A DNA stretch of 42,628 nt from WFZT01 sp964571845 (GTDB taxonomy: Bacteria > Hydrothermota > Hydrothermia > B15-G9 > WFZT01), in the NCBI GenBank assembly GCA_964571845.1, contig CAZNDM010000031.1, positions 1 to 42,628 on the forward strand. Reading direction: 5' to 3'. The stretch's first letter is position 1, and every line of letters begins with the position of its first letter. Shown here piece after piece: positions 1 through 7,734 of the stretch. Below the pieces are notes generated by a model. The model did not search any database and was not told the origin of the DNA. It worked only from the letters and a program-made list of their open reading frames with translations. A program made the position numbers and the translations under genes.

Positions 1-878
1 GATATCAAATTCTTCGCCGTCTCGTCAAGCAAAAATATCCCCGTCTCCTGCTTGAACCTCTTCAACTCGTCCTCTGACTTCTTCAACTCCGCCTCCACCT
101 TCTTCAACTGCTCCTCTATAAACTCCTTCGTCTTTAACGCATCCTCCTTCCCCAAATACAATGTGTAATTCACATACTCCTCCGCCACCGCATTCGCCAA
201 CTCAGCCGCCTTCTGTGGAGATGTCGATCTTATTCTGATCACTGCAAGGTCGGTTTTGCCTTTCTGCATTACCTTTATTCTTCTACTAAATCCCTGTGCA
301 ACTGCATAAGGATCCCTCACTTTGAATTCAAATGTCCCCTCTGATTTTTCCCAGACTTTTCTGTCAACTTTCATTATTGCAAATCTGATTCCATCAGTAC
401 GAAAGACATGTCCAATCTCACCCTTACCTACTGATTCTCCGTCAGGACCATAAACCGTATAATTGGTTTTATCTTCAAAAACAATCTTATAAGTCCCCCT
501 CTCCGGTGTGATTGAAGACCATGTTGAATCAACTTCCACCCCCTGGGGAAACTTTAAATTAAGCCCATACTTTGCAACAACATTCCTCGAAATTGTCTTT
601 GATTTAATTATCTCTATCTGACTCTGAACCGGATCAACAGACCGTGTCCCCGGTGTTATTTCGGGCAGAACAGAAACAGATGTCTCTTTTATAGCCAGTT
701 TAACAAGTGTCGAAGCCTCATATACGGGTGTGGATAAATAGGAAAGAATGGCTGCTGCTGCTACAACTATTATTGTGACAACAAGGATTATGTTTAACCT
801 TCTCAGAATTACATCCAGTATATCCCCGAGACTTACCTCTTCTTCCTGATATCCATTGGTTTTTACCTCATTTTCCAT
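1..878 (-). CDS. Wzz/GumC-like chain-length determinant protein (3' end outside window)
   Basis: This open frame reads leftward from ATG 876-878 and has no stop before the window edge, so only the N-terminal 292 codons are visible. The start is preceded by AGGAGG at 888-893. A short cytoplasmic N-terminus is followed by one membrane span at about residues 29-48. Then comes the PVYEAS-type segment typical of the Wzz domain, a periplasmic alpha/beta region, and from about residue 225 a Lys/Glu-rich coiled coil. This is the layout of polysaccharide co-polymerases (Wzz, GumC, ExoP N-terminal half), inner-membrane proteins that set chain length or couple synthesis to export of surface polysaccharide. 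Whether a C-terminal BY-kinase domain follows cannot be seen. It has its own promoter overlapping the end of secA. Confidence 0.8.
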   Translation of the reverse strand, partial: MENEVKTNGYQEEEVSLGDILDVILRRLNIILVVTIIVVAAAAILSYLSTPVYEASTLVKLAIKETSVSVLPEITPGTRSVDPVQSQIEIIKSKTISRNVVAKYGLNLKFPQGVEVDSTWSSITPERGTYKIVFEDKTNYTVYGPDGESVGKGEIGHVFRTDGIRFAIMKVDRKVWEKSEGTFEFKVRDPYAVAQGFSRRIKVMQKGKTDLAVIRIRSTSPQKAAELANAVAEEYVNYTLYLGKEDALKTKEFIEEQLKKVEAELKKSEDELKRFKQETGIFLLDETAKNLI

Positions 879-914
879 AATCCTGATCCTCCTGACTTAC
901 TTCTTGTGGTTAAA

Positions 915-943
915 ATTATCATACATCTATATATGGAGGTCAA
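915..943 (-). promoter_or_regulatory. Promoter for the Wzz-like gene
   Basis: Reading the minus strand, TTGACC (938-943) and GATAAT (915-920) are separated by 17 nt. The -35 box lies on the last codons of secA. Transcription would begin near 908, about 30 nt before the ATG at 878. Confidence 0.55.
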
Positions 944-3900
944 TTTTTTGATTTCCTTCTTCTGCCTCTTGACCTTCTTCTCTGTTTTGTAACTGGCTTC
1001 TGGGGTGCTGTCTGAGTTGTTGCAACTGGAGTTTGTGGCTTTGAAACTGTTATATGTCTGTCCCTGAATCTCCTGGGCAATTTCGGAACTTCGATACGGA
1101 ATATCTTCATCACCGTTTCGTTTCTAATTCTCAACAGCATTTCTTCAAACATTCTGAAACTTTCCTGCTTATACTCAACAACTGGGTCCTTATGCCCATA
1201 GGCGCGAAGGAATATTCCTTCCTTCAGCATATCGAGAGAATAAAGATGCTCTCTCCAGGCAGTATCAAGTGTTGTAAGAAGCACAATTCTCTCAATCTCT
1301 CTCATCCTCTCGTCCCCAAACGCCTCTTCTCTCTCCTCATATAACTTTCTCACTTCTTTGAGAACATATTCTTTTATCTCATCCCGGGAGCTAAGTTCCT
1401 TTATTTTCGAAAAATCCGAGAGGAAGAGAAATCTCAAGTCTTCTATTAATCCCTGAACATCCCACTCGTCAGGTGAGTCCCCCCTCAGGTATTCCTGAAT
1501 CTTTTCGTCAACTATATCCACTACAAACTCATCGAGGATTTTTGTCTTCAAATCCTCGCCATCAAGGATTCTGTTTCTCAGACCATAGATAACCTCTCTT
1601 TGTTGGTTCATAACATCATCGAATTCGAGGAGTCTCTTTCTGATTTCAAAATTCTGCATCTCAACTCTCTTTTGAGCACTTTCAAGAGCTCTTGTTACGA
1701 GCTTAGACTCGATAGGGCCTTCATCGGATTTACCCCATTTTTCCATCAGATCCATCACCTTGTCCGATCCAAAGAGTCTTAAAAGATCATCTTCGAGAGA
1801 TAAAAAGAAGCGAGACGCACCCGGGTCTCCCTGCCTTCCGGATCTTCCACGAAGCTGGTTATCAATTCTTCGAGACTCGTGTCTCTCAGTTCCAATCACA
1901 TAAAGACCACACGGAACACCCTCCTCAATGCACTTTTTAGGATCCATGGGACAGGTAACGCCCGGCTTCGGATTTTTCGTATTTATTGCACATTCAGGCT
2001 GCGGGAAATCCATCACAATGTGATCACCATATCTGAGTCTTTCATCGTGTTTATAAAGTCCTGAAATAAGAACGACACTTCCCGGTTTTTTAAGAGAATT
2101 CAGGATCTTCTCAATAATTTGATCCACTGTGGTGTTGTCATCCGGTCTCATGCTTATGTATGTGTATTTGATATCATTTTTGTCAAAAAGATACTGGAGA
2201 TTCGGAATATCCCCGTCTGTTTCAGGAACTACGAGGACGGATTTGCCCTCCGAGATATAGGATTTAATCTTATTGATCCTTTCTTCGTGAACGAGATCAT
2301 AAGCTTTTACAACTCCCGGACCCAGCTTAATATCAGTTCCACGCCCTGCCATATTGGTTGCAATTGTAACAGCCCCTCTTTGACCGGCGCGGGCGACTAT
2401 GTGAGCTTCTCTTTCATGGTGTTTTGCGTTCAAAACCTGATGAGGTATCTTCCGTCTCTGCAGAAGTCTTGATAAAAGCTCAGAAACTTCAACTGATGTT
2501 GTACCTACAAGGATTGGTCTTCCCTTCTGATGCCATTTAACAATTTCATCAATAACAGCGTCGTATTTTTCTTTCTTGGTTTTGAAAATTATATCAGGGT
2601 AGTCAATCCTCCTGACAGGTTTGTTTGTGGGTATGGATACAACATCGAGTTTATAAATCTCCCAGAACTCAGCAGCCTCTGTAGCAGCTGTACCTGTCAT
2701 CCCTGCGAGCTTTTCGTACATCCTGAAATAGTTCTGTATGGTGATCGTGGCAAGTGTCTGTGTCTCTGCCTGGATCTTAACACCTTCCTTTGCTTCAACT
2801 GCTTCATGGAGTCCATCAGACCATCTTCTGCCGTGCATCAGGCGTCCTGTAAACTCGTCAACAATGATCACCTTTCCATCCATTACCACATAATCAACAT
2901 CTCTTTCAAACAGTGTGTACGCTTTGAGCAACTGATTTATTGCATGAATCTGATCGGTTTTCTGGGCATATTCTCTATAAATTCTCTCTTTCTCGTAAAA
3001 TTTCTCACGAGGATTAAGATCGTTTCTCTTGTCAATCTCTGATATTTCTATGGAAAGATCCGGTAGAGTAAAGAGATCGCGTCTCTTCTTCTGAATTTCT
3101 GCCCGGCCCTTTTCCGTAACATCCACACTGTTGGATTTCTCATCAACCACATAGTAAAGGTACTCCTCTTCGTAATCTTTTATCTTTTTGTCCTTCATTA
3201 ATTCAAGCTCGATCTTATCAACGAGTTTCATCAGACCGGGCTCCTGCAGAAGTTTAAACAATCTCTTGGATTTGGGAGCTCCTCTCTTGACGAGGAGAAT
3301 TTTAAAAGCCGCTTCCCTTTCCTTACCCTCTTTTAGCAACCTCTCAGCCTCTGAGAGTAATTTAGTTACAACAAGTGTCTGTTTCCTCACTATATCTGCC
3401 ACAAGGGGCTTAACATCTTTGTACTGATCCACGGAGGAGTGTTCAACGGGACCAGAAATTATCAATGGAGTTCTCGCCTCATCTATCAAAATGGAGTCAA
3501 CTTCGTCAATTATGGCGTAAAAATGTCCCCTCTGTACCCTGTGTTCTGGCTGGTAAACCATGTTGTCACGGAGATAATCAAAACCAAATTCATTATTTGT
3601 CCCGTAGGTGATATCCTTTGCATACTCAGGTTTTCTCTGCTCGGGGGTCATTCCAGCCTGGATTACACCTACACTTAAACCCAGTGATTCGTAAACGGGC
3701 CCCATCCATTCCCTGTCCCTCCGTGCAAGATAGTCATTAACAGTAACAAGATGAACACCAACTGGTTTCTCCTTGGTTCGGCCGATAAGGGCATTCAGGT
3801 AAAGGGGCATTGTAGCCACAAGGGTTTTACCCTCTCCAGTTGCCATTTCAGCTATTTTACCCTGATGGAGGACAATGGCTCCAATAAGCTGAACATCGAA

Positions 3901-4188
3901 TGGAATCATGTTCCACTCTATGACCTCACCGGTAACTTCCCAGCGTTTGCCCACCAACCTTCTACAGGCTTCTTTGACAAGTGCAAACGCCTCCGGCATC
4001 AAATCATCGGGGTCCTCTCCCTCCCTTAACCTCAGCTCAAAGTCTTCTGTCTTTTTCAGCAAATCCTCATCTTTCAGCCCCTTAAATCCTTCATAGATCC
4101 TGTTGATCTCTTCAACCTTTGGCCAGAGCTTTTTAAGAACTCTCTCATTCCTCGAGCCAACTACCTTCTCAAGGAGAGTTTTAAACAT
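940..4188 (-). CDS. secA: Preprotein translocase ATPase SecA, with large insertions
   Basis: SecA is the ATPase motor that drives unfolded preproteins through SecYEG. Walker A (MATGEGKT, about residues 115-122), the DEVDSILIDEAR Walker B region (about 228-240), VDEFTGR (about 443), TNMAGRGTDIKLG (about 611) and GRSGRQGDPG (about 781) are all present. At 1082 residues it is longer than the roughly 800-900 of typical SecA. One extra segment of about 100 residues follows the first nucleotide-binding subdomain (about 250-340). A second of about 130 residues (about 625-758) interrupts NBD2 and carries four cysteines (733, 746, 753, 760). The C-terminus is an Arg/Lys-rich tail with no CxCxSGxxYxxCC zinc motif. 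The ATG at 4188 follows an AGGAGGCG site. Confidence 0.97.
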   Translation of the reverse strand: MFKTLLEKVVGSRNERVLKKLWPKVEEINRIYEGFKGLKDEDLLKKTEDFELRLREGEDPDDLMPEAFALVKEACRRLVGKRWEVTGEVIEWNMIPFDVQLIGAIVLHQGKIAEMATGEGKTLVATMPLYLNALIGRTKEKPVGVHLVTVNDYLARRDREWMGPVYESLGLSVGVIQAGMTPEQRKPEYAKDITYGTNNEFGFDYLRDNMVYQPEHRVQRGHFYAIIDEVDSILIDEARTPLIISGPVEHSSVDQYKDVKPLVADIVRKQTLVVTKLLSEAERLLKEGKEREAAFKILLVKRGAPKSKRLFKLLQEPGLMKLVDKIELELMKDKKIKDYEEEYLYYVVDEKSNSVDVTEKGRAEIQKKRRDLFTLPDLSIEISEIDKRNDLNPREKFYEKERIYREYAQKTDQIHAINQLLKAYTLFERDVDYVVMDGKVIIVDEFTGRLMHGRRWSDGLHEAVEAKEGVKIQAETQTLATITIQNYFRMYEKLAGMTGTAATEAAEFWEIYKLDVVSIPTNKPVRRIDYPDIIFKTKKEKYDAVIDEIVKWHQKGRPILVGTTSVEVSELLSRLLQRRKIPHQVLNAKHHEREAHIVARAGQRGAVTIATNMAGRGTDIKLGPGVVKAYDLVHEERINKIKSYISEGKSVLVVPETDGDIPNLQYLFDKNDIKYTYISMRPDDNTTVDQIIEKILNSLKKPGSVVLISGLYKHDERLRYGDHIVMDFPQPECAINTKNPKPGVTCPMDPKKCIEEGVPCGLYVIGTERHESRRIDNQLRGRSGRQGDPGASRFFLSLEDDLLRLFGSDKVMDLMEKWGKSDEGPIESKLVTRALESAQKRVEMQNFEIRKRLLEFDDVMNQQREVIYGLRNRILDGEDLKTKILDEFVVDIVDEKIQEYLRGDSPDEWDVQGLIEDLRFLFLSDFSKIKELSSRDEIKEYVLKEVRKLYEEREEAFGDERMREIERIVLLTTLDTAWREHLYSLDMLKEGIFLRAYGHKDPVVEYKQESFRMFEEMLLRIRNETVMKIFRIEVPKLPRRFRDRHITVSKPQTPVATTQTAPQKPVTKQRRRSRGRRRKSKN

Positions 4189-4258
4189 ATCCTACATCGC
4201 CTCCTCACACGAAATTGAAATTGAAAAATATATTTTTTAGACTCAGAACGCAAGGGGA

Positions 4259-5032
4259 TTATTTCCCGTGCCCCTGATTCTCAAACTGTTTTATTGATTT
4301 TGCAAAAGAATCAAGCCAGTCTTCAATTTTTATGCTGTCGGGAATTACAAAAACTGAAGTATCCACATTTGTTGTGTCAAGCGAAACAACTTCCTGAATC
4401 ACCCTACCATGAACATCCACGAGTTTGATTGGTAAATAATTCCACACATAAAGTTTTGCCTGAAGTTCACCCGTTGAATCGTCCTTTATTTCGTAAACAT
4501 CGCAATTTAGATCATCCAGCAGTTTTTCCTTTCCAACAGGCTTCAAATCCTTTATGAAATCTTTAATAACAAGACCTGTTGTCTGTGAATTTTTAATGGC
4601 CTCTTTCTCGTCCGGTAGTCTCGAAATGAGCTGATTTTTTGTATCATCATCCAGCTTGCTTGCAACAATGATCTTTCTCATCTCCTCAATAACTTTGTCC
4701 GGGTCATTGGGGATCCTTGTACCTGTTTTGGACTGAAAATCTACAGTATAAATATAATCAGGGGTAACCATTGAGAGAGACTTCGTTTCGATTTCTTGAT
4801 TGTTATATACCATCTTTGTAGTAGTGTATCTCGCCTCTCTGGCTCCAAATCCATCGATGTAAATATCCTGTCTAATGGATACACCTGAATGAACCTGAGA
4901 TGTACTTACGATCGATGCTTTTTCAAATGGGTAAACTTTGCCACTTTCTTTTTTGGAAACTGATTTACTGCCACTCTGACAGGAGACACCGGCAAATATC
5001 ACCACAAGAATTATCAGAAGAAATTTTTTCAT
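4259..5032 (-). CDS. Exported lipoprotein, LolA-fold-like (function unknown)
   Basis: The product has 257 residues and begins with a lipoprotein signal peptide: two lysines, a hydrophobic stretch and AGVSC, giving a predicted lipidated Cys18. The mature part starts with a Ser/Lys-rich linker, then a probably beta-rich domain. Phrases such as IYIDGFGAREARY, YIYTVDFQSKTGTRI, CDVYEIKD and LYVWNYLPIKL are of the kind seen in DUF4412 and outer-membrane lipoprotein carrier-like proteins. That fold suggests binding of a lipid or other hydrophobic ligand in the periplasm, but no function can be assigned. The start is supported by a GGAGGTTATTTCCC stretch just upstream. secA follows 70 nt downstream on the same strand and may be co-transcribed. 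Confidence 0.75.
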   Translation of the reverse strand: MKKFLLIILVVIFAGVSCQSGSKSVSKKESGKVYPFEKASIVSTSQVHSGVSIRQDIYIDGFGAREARYTTTKMVYNNQEIETKSLSMVTPDYIYTVDFQSKTGTRIPNDPDKVIEEMRKIIVASKLDDDTKNQLISRLPDEKEAIKNSQTTGLVIKDFIKDLKPVGKEKLLDDLNCDVYEIKDDSTGELQAKLYVWNYLPIKLVDVHGRVIQEVVSLDTTNVDTSVFVIPDSIKIEDWLDSFAKSIKQFENQGHGK

Positions 5033-5060
5033 GGGAAATAACCTCCAGAGATTTTTCTCA

Positions 5061-5090
5061 AATATACACCACCAGGGTGTTATAAATCAA
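5061..5090 (-). promoter_or_regulatory. Candidate promoter for the lipoprotein (and perhaps secA)
   Basis: On the minus strand TTGATT (5085-5090) and TATATT (5061-5066) lie 18 nt apart, about 28 nt upstream of the ATG at 5032. A divergent promoter for the plus-strand operon lies about 100 bp away, so this intergenic stretch serves both directions. Confidence 0.4.
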
Positions 5091-5185
5091 ACTTTTGGAC
5101 ACTAACCCACCTTCTATTCCCTTCAAATCAAAAATGCAGGGCAAGCGGGATGATACCCTTATTATGAAGTTTTTTAAAAATAGAC

Positions 5186-5214
5186 TTGACAGATTTTATA
5201 AAATTTGTTAGTAA
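5186..5214 (+). promoter_or_regulatory. Promoter of the RAMP-prefoldin operon
   Basis: A perfect TTGACA (5186-5191) is followed after 17 nt by TAGTAA (5209-5214), inside an A/T-rich stretch. It lies about 35 nt upstream of the ATG at 5249. The -35 box is strong and the -10 box is weak. Confidence 0.5.
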
Positions 5215-5248
5215 TATTTTATATCAAAGATATTGGGAGGTTTTCGAT

Positions 5249-5941
5249 ATGAGTGTTGTTGAATTGAAGGAATTACAAGCCCTAAACACTCTGGTGTTTG
5301 AAACTCTGGGACAACCAGAGAGGGAGAGGAAATTCAAGTTTAAATCACTAAAAAGATGGGGACTTGACCTTGTCCTCGGGAAAAAAGGCGGAAAGAAAAC
5401 TTACTTTGTGGCAGAGTATGGCAAGAGGAAAGCAGGTGACACTTATGAAGAAGGAGGAACGAGTTTTGAGGTTGAAGAAATTCTCTACGAATTACCTCCG
5501 CAAAAAGAGCTTTTTGCCCACATAGAGATGGAAGACGGAAGAGCATACCTTGTGGGTCAGTTAAGAGAAGGTGAAGAAAACATCGAAATTCTCAGACTCC
5601 CTGCTGCATCACTCCTACTTGCATTTCTTAAAAAACATAGATTATTCCATCTGGTTGAGGCCTTAAAAAATGTTGGAACTGCGACAGAACTTGTCAAACA
5701 GCGCGGTCAAGAGGGGAAACCTTACCCATTCGAAAAGTTGCCAAATGTAGCACGGAGATTCCTGAGGGAAGCCAAGAAAATAGAGAGAGATGCCGGCTTC
5801 GGTAGAGTTGCTCTTGCATATTTCGGAGAGAACAAAGACGGTGACGCAAGATTCAGGGTTTCCTGGTTACTCCCCACAATAGCTTTGTTCGAAATAGACA
5901 TCGCAGAAAAAGCCGACAAAATCCTTGCTGCCTTTAAGTAA
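5249..5941 (+). CDS. Protein of unknown function, first gene of the RAMP-prefoldin operon
   Basis: I do not recognise this 230-residue protein. The frame is open further upstream, but ATG 5249 has a GGGAGG site 8 nt before it (5235-5240), and earlier starts would lie on the promoter. It is soluble, with no signal peptide or membrane span, and rich in Lys, Glu and Leu. An N-terminal half with several short beta-like stretches (GLDLVLGKKGGKKTYFVAEYG, split here: GLDLVLGKK then KTYFVAEYG) precedes a helical middle (about 120-185). A final segment, RFRVSWLLPTIALFEIDI, ends in a short helix. Its stop is 2 nt from the next start, so it is very probably co-expressed with the RAMP-like protein. Confidence 0.8.
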   Translation: MSVVELKELQALNTLVFETLGQPERERKFKFKSLKRWGLDLVLGKKGGKKTYFVAEYGKRKAGDTYEEGGTSFEVEEILYELPPQKELFAHIEMEDGRAYLVGQLREGEENIEILRLPAASLLLAFLKKHRLFHLVEALKNVGTATELVKQRGQEGKPYPFEKLPNVARRFLREAKKIERDAGFGRVALAYFGENKDGDARFRVSWLLPTIALFEIDIAEKADKILAAFK

Positions 5942-5943
5942 CC

Positions 5944-6663
5944 ATGGAACTCCTGTTCTGGACTCCTCTAATATATTCTTTGGAGGGATTTCCACGTGAT
6001 ACATCGGGAACTCCCTACATCCCGGGTAGTGTTCTACAACAGGGAATTAACGAGGCACTCACCTATTACTACATTAAAAAAGATCCCCGGATAGAAAACT
6101 CCGTAAAAAGGTTACTTCTCGATAAACACCTAAAACCGGACAGTGTTGTGCAAAAGATCCAAGAGCTTGTTCTCGAAAGATATTCCCCTAACTTTGAACT
6201 TCCGAAAGTGATAAAACTCAATAGTGGCAGGATATATGAAACTATCGTGGATATCTACGATCTTAAAAAATGGCGAGATATAGATTCTTTGAAGATAGAG
6301 GTGTTCGAAGGAATTGTTTCAATAGATCTTGACGAAACCGAATTTCTAAAAATTGCACCGGCAGCACACTCCTTTGCAAATGCTCTCCTGAGAATGGAGA
6401 TGGAACTTCTGGAGGATCATCCACTTGTTGAAAGATATTACCAGCCTCTAATGAACGAAGTCCGGAGGTGGGAAATTCCTCTTCGTATCGGGTATTGGAC
6501 ACAGAATCCGTATCAGGGAAACCTTCTATTTTTCTGGCGTATCAAGGAAGTGAGGGAGAGATTTCTGAGGGATTTTCGCATGGACATAAGACCCACAAAG
6601 ATACTTTTCCTTCCCAGAGAGGGGGTAACTCCTGGATGGGCAGAATTAAGAAAGGAGGTGTGA
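5944..6663 (+). CDS. Csm5-like RAMP-superfamily protein outside any CRISPR locus
   Basis: This 239-residue protein has features of the Cas RAMP superfamily, closest by eye to Csm5 of type III-A effector complexes. Near the N-terminus, DTSGTPYIPGSVLQQGINEA (about residues 20-39) matches the family's hallmark of Asp-x-x-Gly-x-Pro, then IPGS, then a helix. Near the C-terminus, LRIGYWT (about 180) is followed by a helical stretch and a closing PTKILFLP...PGWAEL segment. These correspond to Csm5's late Gly-rich loop and its final Lys/Arg-Gly-Trp-Val motif. It is shorter than Csm5 (usually above 300 residues). No repeat array, cas10, csm2-4 or cas6 occurs in the window. A role in binding structured RNA is possible but inferred. 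Recognition rests on motifs only. Confidence 0.6.
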   Translation: MELLFWTPLIYSLEGFPRDTSGTPYIPGSVLQQGINEALTYYYIKKDPRIENSVKRLLLDKHLKPDSVVQKIQELVLERYSPNFELPKVIKLNSGRIYETIVDIYDLKKWRDIDSLKIEVFEGIVSIDLDETEFLKIAPAAHSFANALLRMEMELLEDHPLVERYYQPLMNEVRRWEIPLRIGYWTQNPYQGNLLFFWRIKEVRERFLRDFRMDIRPTKILFLPREGVTPGWAELRKEV

Positions 6664-6666
6664 GCC

Positions 6667-7119
6667 ATGGCAGAACTGAAAAAAGAGGAGAAAAAAATGG
6701 CTGAACTGAATAGAGAACTGAGAAGTTATATAACACAAATAGAAACACTGCGGGTCAACATCTCAAATATAGACTCTCTTGTGGCAGAGTACCGTACGAC
6801 GATTACCACGCTCCAAAATCTCAGAGACCTCGGGAAAGACAAAGAAATCCTGCTACCTGTGGGAAGAATCGCTCAGGTTAACGCAAAACTTGAGGATGTC
6901 AACAGGGTCATTGTCAACATCGGGAGCAATATATCAGTTGAACTAACCTTCGACGAGGCGGTCAAACAGATAGAAAAAGAAATAGCCTCGCTCCTTCTCC
7001 TCAGACAGGCTCTGGAAAAAGCAATGGTCGATCTATATGGAAAAGTGGAAGAACTGACTCAAAGGATTAGAGAACATGGTAGAGAAGAAGCCGAAGAAAA
7101 GTCAAAATCGAGAAAGTGA
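6667..7119 (+). CDS. pfdA: Prefoldin alpha subunit, archaeal type
   Basis: Prefoldin alpha normally pairs with beta subunits to form a jellyfish-shaped holdase that passes unfolded proteins to a chaperonin. The 150-residue product has the family layout: an N-terminal helix, a central beta-hairpin block and a C-terminal helix. The central block carries ILLPVGRIAQVNAKL (about 59-73), VIVNIGSNISVELTFDEAV (about 80-98) and flanking heptads. It closely resembles archaeal alpha subunits, which have L-x-P-[IV]-G, A-x-[IL], V-[IV]-V-x-[IL]-G and a DEA helix. Two ATGs (6667 and 6697) each have a ribosome-binding site; the second would give 140 residues, the usual length. The charged tail is Glu/Lys-rich. 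Prefoldin is standard in archaea and eukaryotes but uncommon in bacteria. Confidence 0.8.
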   Translation: MAELKKEEKKMAELNRELRSYITQIETLRVNISNIDSLVAEYRTTITTLQNLRDLGKDKEILLPVGRIAQVNAKLEDVNRVIVNIGSNISVELTFDEAVKQIEKEIASLLLLRQALEKAMVDLYGKVEELTQRIREHGREEAEEKSKSRK

Positions 7120-7252
7120 AATGGTAAAAGAACTTTTAAAAAACCTCCCTGAAGGTAGAAAGATCTACTTCAGGATCGGGAACATAATGGTGGAGGTTAC
7201 AAAAGAAGAGGCATTGAAATTACTCAATAAAACCAAGGAGGTAACAAAATGA
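7076..7252 (+). CDS. Minimal prefoldin-beta-like protein (58 codons)
   Basis: This small gene overlaps the end of the prefoldin alpha gene in another frame and its stop overlaps the next start as ATGA. ATG 7076 has AAAGGA 9 nt upstream; a second ATG at 7121 would give 43 residues. The core LPEGRKIYFRIGNIMVEVTK (about residues 25-44) is followed by a helix starting EEALKLLNK. It corresponds to the central hairpin and start of the second helix of prefoldin beta, which reads roughly as acidic-YK-x-x-GN-I-L-[IV]-x-V-x-K-[DE]-E in archaeal examples. Both long coiled-coil arms are missing: beta subunits are usually about 115-120 residues. It could cap the alpha subunit's beta-barrel assembly without contributing tentacles. 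Identification is by eye, but it sits directly after pfdA. Confidence 0.6.
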   Translation: MVEKKPKKSQNRESEMVKELLKNLPEGRKIYFRIGNIMVEVTKEEALKLLNKTKEVTK

Positions 7253-7734
7253 AAAAACCATCTTCCATTCTGATAGGAATAACCGTCATAGCCCTTGTAC
7301 TCGGGTGGGCAATTGGTGGATTCTTTACCAGTGCCAGTGTATCAAAAGTAATCTCTTCGATACCCGGTTCCCCCATCGTGGTAGATGCAAAGTACAATAA
7401 AAACAACCACACTATTGAGTACTCGGTTCTCAACCCTGGGGGTATGGAACTCACTATCGTCCAGGAATCCTTTGTCTTTAAACCTGGCAAAGAGTCCAGG
7501 GAGAAGAGTTACATCGTTTCTGACATTCCGGTCAATGTAAAACTCCTTCCAGGCGTGGTTACAAAAGTGGAGCTGAAACTGAAGTCCGGAACAGAGGCTC
7601 TACATTTTGGAGATGTAGTTCTCGCCACCTTCACATACACTCACCCCCTGTCAACCGATCTCTATACTGTTGTTCACCCCTTCACAATGGGACAGACGAG
7701 CGAACAAGACACAACTGGAGGTAAAGGGAAATGA
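7249..7734 (+). CDS. Membrane-anchored extracytoplasmic protein, unknown
   Basis: The product has 161 residues: a short basic start, one hydrophobic span at about residues 8-28 (signal anchor, no lipobox), and an exported domain of about 120 residues. The domain is rich in beta-forming sequence (IVVDAKYN, HTIEYSVLNPGGMELTIV, SFVFKPGKE, VTKVELKLKSG). It looks like an Ig-like or LEA/WHy-like sandwich, which is inference from pattern only. The tail is Gly/Thr/Lys-rich. ATG 7249 follows AAGGAGGT and overlaps the stop of the mini-prefoldin gene; its own stop overlaps the next start as ATGA. This indicates translational coupling through the operon. Confidence 0.75.
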   Translation: MKKPSSILIGITVIALVLGWAIGGFFTSASVSKVISSIPGSPIVVDAKYNKNNHTIEYSVLNPGGMELTIVQESFVFKPGKESREKSYIVSDIPVNVKLLPGVVTKVELKLKSGTEALHFGDVVLATFTYTHPLSTDLYTVVHPFTMGQTSEQDTTGGKGK

